A stretch of 11,026 nt of DNA from Bacillota bacterium (GTDB taxonomy: Bacteria; Bacillota; Clostridia; Christensenellales; Aristaeellaceae). This document shows positions 7,492 through 11,026 of the stretch, in pieces. The notes beneath the pieces were generated by a model. The model was not told where the DNA came from, did not search any database, and saw nothing but the letters and a program-made list of their open reading frames with translations. The stretch is from assembly GCA_023396045.1 (NCBI GenBank), contig JAEWXD010000051.1, positions 1 to 11,026 on the forward strand, given 5' to 3'. Every line of letters starts with the position of its first letter. The first letter of the stretch is position 1. Position numbers and translations under genes: made by a program.

Positions 7492-8714
7492 GTATTATTC
7501 TACCAGTATACAACGGTGCAAAATATTTAGAAAATGCCTTGCATTCTTTACGCATGCAAAGCTTTACTGACTTTGTTTGCTATATTATAAACGCAAATTC
7601 TAATGATGCAACAAGCCAAATTATAAAAAGTTATAGCGCCTTAGATACCAGATTTATAAGCCTTAGCACTAAATATGCCGGCAAAGGAAGTGCCTATAAC
7701 CTTGGCTTAAACCAAAGACTTGGCGATTACACATTGTTTATGGAATACTATCATGTGTTAGAAAGCGATGCCCTTGCTACTCTGTTAAAATATGCCCCAG
7801 ACAACGATGTGGTATTGGCACAATGCAGAGCCTTGTCCCAAAAAGAAGATGCCCAACAAAGACGCATACAAGCCAACAGCCTAAACCAAGATGAATTTCT
7901 ACAAACCATTTTATTAGGAAATTTACAAGATAGTACCAGTGCCAAACTTTTTAGAACGGAAGCGTTTAAATCCTTGCGTTTTAAAAATACCACCCAACTA
8001 TTTTGCAACACACTTTTTGTAATGCAGACTATGAAGCATTTACAAAACATCGTGCAAATAGACAAAGTTATACAGTACACCCAAGAGATTACCATACAAA
8101 CGTTTGCCTATGGTAAAAGCACAGCGTTTATAAACGAAATAGACTGTTTAGAAGACCTGATGGAATATGCCATACAAACTCTGCCTTCGCAAGCCATATA
8201 TGCACTGTACTATACAGTAGAAGCCTGCTTGTATTTAGCAGAACAATTGCAGTATGAAAAAAACGCTGTAGCAACGCTTGCCAAAAAGCGTATAAAGAAT
8301 ATATGTAAAAAATACAGAGCTTGGTATTGCAAAGCCAAGCATATCCGTTTTTCTAAAAAGTTATTGGTATATTGCCTCAGTATTTCTTACCGGCTATATT
8401 GTTCTATATACCATGTAATGCGAAAAAACAAGCAATATTGGCAAAACACAGGGCAATATATACTAAGCAAAGAAAAGCGATTAGACCGAGCAGAGCGCAA
8501 AGAAATAACACGTAAAATGCAAAACAAGGAACTTTCACTTTGGGCACAAGGGAAAGAATTACTCTATACTGAAATGCAAAAGCCTGACAAACAAAAATAT
8601 ATAGAGCCATTACAAAAAATCATTGCTCCTATCAGCAAACCCATCAGGGCAATCAAAAGACAATATAAAGATACTAAGCAAAAAATATTAGAAACTATTT
8701 TTTCAAAAAAATAA
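7479..8714 (+). CDS. Divergent family 2 glycosyltransferase-like protein with basic C-terminal tail
   Basis: Complete 411-residue protein. Residues 1-115 are clearly GT2-like (GT-A fold): PKISIILPVYNGAKYLENALHSL (2-24), MQSFTDF (26-32), GKGSAYNLGL (69-78) and GDYTLFME (82-89). The usual active-site acids are missing. The VDDGSTD position reads INANSND (37-43), and the DSDD metal motif reads EYYH (89-92). Residues 120-265 look helical and match nothing I recognise. Residues 266-411 hold about 39 Lys/Arg in 146 and look helical, without a convincing membrane span. The ATG at 7479 follows GGAGG by 7 nt and overlaps the kinase gene by 13 nt. It is the last gene of the tyrS operon and no other glycan genes adjoin it. 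It may be a glycosyltransferase with altered chemistry or a non-catalytic relative; acceptor and donor are unknown. Confidence 0.8.
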   Translation: MPKISIILPVYNGAKYLENALHSLRMQSFTDFVCYIINANSNDATSQIIKSYSALDTRFISLSTKYAGKGSAYNLGLNQRLGDYTLFMEYYHVLESDALATLLKYAPDNDVVLAQCRALSQKEDAQQRRIQANSLNQDEFLQTILLGNLQDSTSAKLFRTEAFKSLRFKNTTQLFCNTLFVMQTMKHLQNIVQIDKVIQYTQEITIQTFAYGKSTAFINEIDCLEDLMEYAIQTLPSQAIYALYYTVEACLYLAEQLQYEKNAVATLAKKRIKNICKKYRAWYCKAKHIRFSKKLLVYCLSISYRLYCSIYHVMRKNKQYWQNTGQYILSKEKRLDRAERKEITRKMQNKELSLWAQGKELLYTEMQKPDKQKYIEPLQKIIAPISKPIRAIKRQYKDTKQKILETIFSKK

Positions 8715-8744
8715 GAACCTGCAAAATGCAGGTTCTCTTTTTTT
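8714..8744 (+). terminator. Strong intrinsic terminator, probably bidirectional
   Basis: A perfect 10-bp stem, AGAACCTGCA (8714-8723) and TGCAGGTTCT (8727-8736), closes a 3-nt AAA loop and is followed by C and seven T (8738-8744). The first stem base is also the last base of the glycosyltransferase TAA. On the minus strand the same hairpin is followed by TATTTTTTT (8713-8705), so it can also end the feoB unit arriving from the right. Confidence 0.93.
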
Positions 8745-8758
8745 GAATGGAGTTCTAT

Positions 8759-8941
8759 TTATTTTTCTTTTTTTAATAGTTCAATGGTTTTATTGCTATC
8801 ACAACCGCCTTTGGAAGAACAAGATGGGCAGGATGAGCAAGAACAACATCCCCCATTTTTTCTTGTTTTATACAAGCGGAAGCAAATGGCTGCAATAATA
8901 AGAACTAAAACGCCAAGCAATACTAATGTTTGTAAATTCAT
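8759..8941 (-). CDS. FeoB-associated Cys-rich membrane protein
   Basis: Complete 60-residue protein. Residues 4-22 form one hydrophobic span (LQTLVLLGVLVLIIAAICF), followed by a basic RLYKTRKNGG stretch. A cysteine cluster then gives CC-x-C-xx-C-xx-C-xxxxx-C (C32, C33, C35, C38, C41, C47), and a charged KKEK tail ends the protein. The positive-inside rule puts the cysteines in the cytoplasm. This is the plan of the small FeoB-associated Cys-rich membrane protein family found beside feoB in Clostridia; a role in iron handling or FeoB assembly is inferred from that linkage. The ATG touches the feoB TAA with no gap, and AGGTGA inside the last feoB codons serves as ribosome binding site. Transcription ends at the shared hairpin about 20 nt downstream. 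Confidence 0.9.
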   Translation of the reverse strand: MNLQTLVLLGVLVLIIAAICFRLYKTRKNGGCCSCSSCPSCSSKGGCDSNKTIELLKKEK

Positions 8942-11026
8942 TTATTTCACCTGTAAAGAAGGATCTTTTCTGAATAAAAGATAAAGAATATATGCTACAC
9001 AAGCAATGGCCACCACTGTAAATACATTAAATGCAACCAAGCCCATAGCCAAGCCTATCAATTGGTAAATAATGAGTGATACCACCCAAGCCACAATGGT
9101 TTGGTAAATAATTGCAAAGCTTGTCCAAGAGAAGCTATTCATTTCTCTTTTAATTGCACCGATGGCTGCAAAGCAAGGGGCGCAGAGCAAGTTGAAAGTT
9201 AAGAATGCAAGTGCGGCAACACTGCTAAAGTCTTGTGCCATTAAGGACCAGAATTCATAACCTTTTTCACTTACTTCACCAAAGCCATATAAAATACCAA
9301 AGGTAGAAACAACGTTTTCTTTCGCTACAAGGCCCATCACAGTGGCAATACCAGCCTTCCAATGACCAAAGCCAAGTGGTGCAAAGATATAGCCAAAGCC
9401 TTGACCCAAACGGTGTGCAAAGGAACCAACGAGGTCTTCGCCAACTTCCACAAACTTACCATCTACAATACCATATTTGGAAATAAACCAAATTAAAATA
9501 GCGCAAAGCAAGATAATGGTACCGGCTTTTTTGATAAAGGACCAGCCACGTTCCCATGTGCTACGCAATACGTTGCGCCACAATGGCATACGGTAAGCAG
9601 GTAATTCCAACACAAATGGAGTTAAGTCGCCTTGGAAGCGTTTTGTTTTCTTAAGAATTAAACCACTCAAAATAATGGCTGCAATACCCAAGAAATATGC
9701 ATAGCTGGCAATCCAAGCAGAGTTTTGGAAAATAGCACCGGCAATCATAGCAACTACAGGTAATTTAGCGCCACAAACCATAAAAGAGGTTGTGGTAATC
9801 GTCATTCTGCGATCCCTTTCATTTTCTATGGTTCTGCATGCCATAATACCGGGCACAGAGCAACCAGTACCAATCATAACCGGTATGAAAGACTTACCAG
9901 ACAAGCCAAATTTACGGAAAATTCTATCCATCATAAAAGCAATTCTGGCCATATAACCACAAGCTTCCAAAATAGAAAGCATGAAGAACAATACGAACAT
10001 TTGTGGCACAAAGCCAAGTACAGCACCCACACCACCTATAATGCCTTCAATAATAAGACTATGTAACCACGGTGCAATTTCTGCCTTTTCTAACCAGCCT
10101 CCTACTGCTACCGGAATACCTTTTACAAATGTACCAAAATCTTCTTGAGAAGGTTCTTCTACGGCTGCAGCTTCTTGATAAGCAGCAAAGTTTACATCTT
10201 CACGGCTTTCTTCCTTGCCTTCATCGTCTAAGAAAACAGCGGTGCCAACCACGTCTTTTGCAGCGGTTGCAAACGCTTCTTCTTGACCTTCTTCAAGTTC
10301 AATGCCTTGTTCTTTGGCTGCCTCTATAAAAGCTTCCACTTTCTTTTGCGCTGTTTCATATTCGCCGGTAGCGTCTTCAAAAGCAGCTTTGCCCGGCCCT
10401 AAGAAGAAGCCATCACCAAAGAGTTCTTCGTTTACAAAGTCGGTAGCATAAGAACCTACGGTTTTTACAGCAACAAAATATACAAGGAACATAACCAACG
10501 CAAAGATAGGCAATGCTAAGAAACGGTTGGTAATTATTTTGTCAATTTTATCGGAACGGGTTTGGTCTTTTACGTTTTTCTTTACAGAAAGTTTGAGTAT
10601 GCTTTCTATTTCATCATAACGGGCAGAGGTAAGAATACCTACGCTGTCATCCCCAAGTTCCTTTTCCAAGTTTGCAATTTCTTTTTCTACATTTTGCAAT
10701 GCATCGCTTTTTAGCGCTAATTTTTGGGTAATGACTGCATCACGTTCCAACAGTTTACCGGCTTCCCAAGTAGAGCAATTGGCAGTGCTTTGAATGTTTT
10801 GCAATGCGCTTTGTAAAGCACCTTTGAATTCAAAATGTTTTGGTGCAGCAATGGCTGGGCCATCTATAGCTTTAACCAAATCCTTTATGCCTTGATTTTT
10901 AAGCGCAGAAATTTTAAACACACGCGTGCCCAAAGCTTTTTCCAACTCTGCAACATTGATATCATAACCTGCTTTTTTAAGCTCGTCTGCCATGTTAATA
11001 GCAACATAAACAGGTATGCCAAGTTC
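8942..11026 (-). CDS. feoB: Ferrous iron transporter FeoB, 5' end off window
   Basis: Partial gene: 694 codons visible, open at the right edge, stop TAA at 8944-8942. FeoB is a membrane protein that imports Fe2+, with an N-terminal G domain. The first G motifs lie outside; here one sees G4 NMAD (residues 11-14 of the visible part) and G5 SALKNQG (40-46), then the helical GDI-like domain to about 155. The membrane part follows, with the FVPQMFVLFFMLSILEACGYMAR core (339-361) and GTGCSVPGIMACRTIENERDRR (386-407), whose Cys-x-x-Pro is a proposed iron gate element. Further along are VAKENVVSTFG (567-577) and NLLCAPCFAAIGAIKRE (612-628). Between the first membrane span and WLEKAEIAPWL lies an acidic insert of about 100 residues (205-308), unlike the short loop of standard FeoB. 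The Cys-rich partner gene follows directly. Confidence 0.96.
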   Translation of the reverse strand, partial: ELGIPVYVAINMADELKKAGYDINVAELEKALGTRVFKISALKNQGIKDLVKAIDGPAIAAPKHFEFKGALQSALQNIQSTANCSTWEAGKLLERDAVITQKLALKSDALQNVEKEIANLEKELGDDSVGILTSARYDEIESILKLSVKKNVKDQTRSDKIDKIITNRFLALPIFALVMFLVYFVAVKTVGSYATDFVNEELFGDGFFLGPGKAAFEDATGEYETAQKKVEAFIEAAKEQGIELEEGQEEAFATAAKDVVGTAVFLDDEGKEESREDVNFAAYQEAAAVEEPSQEDFGTFVKGIPVAVGGWLEKAEIAPWLHSLIIEGIIGGVGAVLGFVPQMFVLFFMLSILEACGYMARIAFMMDRIFRKFGLSGKSFIPVMIGTGCSVPGIMACRTIENERDRRMTITTTSFMVCGAKLPVVAMIAGAIFQNSAWIASYAYFLGIAAIILSGLILKKTKRFQGDLTPFVLELPAYRMPLWRNVLRSTWERGWSFIKKAGTIILLCAILIWFISKYGIVDGKFVEVGEDLVGSFAHRLGQGFGYIFAPLGFGHWKAGIATVMGLVAKENVVSTFGILYGFGEVSEKGYEFWSLMAQDFSSVAALAFLTFNLLCAPCFAAIGAIKREMNSFSWTSFAIIYQTIVAWVVSLIIYQLIGLAMGLVAFNVFTVVAIACVAYILYLLFRKDPSLQVK

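Noticed and set aside
7751..8095. 114-codon minus-strand frame inside the glycosyltransferase gene
   Set aside because: No ribosome binding site, no domain, and the sense frame has clear GT2 motifs and intact overlaps with its neighbour.
10072..10329. 85-codon Leu/Gln-rich plus-strand frame
   Set aside because: Low-complexity product opposite the acidic insert of FeoB; the Leu/Gln runs come from reading Glu/Ala codons on the other strand.
10991..10993. ATG at 10993 as the start of FeoB
   Set aside because: It is the Met of the internal G4 motif NMAD. The frame continues upstream with ELGIPVYVAIN, so the gene runs off the window.

Overview
The window looks like a stretch of core chromosome from a low-GC, probably anaerobic Bacillota (Firmicutes) bacterium, most likely clostridial. 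The signs are an AT-rich composition, strong AGGAGG-type ribosome binding sites, a tyrosine T-box leader, a formate-tetrahydrofolate ligase gene, FeoB with its small Cys-rich partner, and cysteine-rich cytoplasmic proteins (16 Cys in the 288-residue pyridoxamine kinase). The lineage is inferred from gene content; there is no rRNA marker. I see no mobile element, CRISPR array, tRNA, rRNA or prophage gene.

There are three transcription units. (1) Minus strand, 4464 down to the left edge: a promoter, then fhs (formate-tetrahydrofolate ligase), an Lrp/AsnC regulator, a class I/II PLP aminotransferase and a secreted CapA-like metallophosphatase that runs off the left edge. Gaps are 7 nt or less, and two junctions share one base, so this is a tightly coupled operon. 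(2) Plus strand, 4476 to 8744: a consensus sigma-A promoter, a complete T-box leader with a UAC (Tyr) specifier, then tyrS, a YigZ/IMPACT protein, a PfkB-type pyridoxamine kinase and a divergent family 2 glycosyltransferase, all with overlapping ends, closed by a strong hairpin terminator. (3) Minus strand, right edge to 8759: feoB (its first G-domain motifs lie off the window) followed directly by a 60-residue FeoB-associated Cys-rich membrane protein. Units 2 and 3 converge on one hairpin that can terminate in both directions.

Units 1 and 2 diverge from a 343-bp region whose two -35 boxes are only 11 bp apart. They meet functionally at vitamin B6: unit 2 makes the PLP cofactor that the unit 1 aminotransferase needs, and the T-box would place this kinase under tyrosyl-tRNA control. 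No clearly new system is visible. The points most worth a second look are the glycosyltransferase whose usual Asp motifs are replaced, the roughly 100-residue acidic insert in the first outside loop of FeoB, and the reach of the tyrosine T-box over B6 salvage and a glycosyltransferase.
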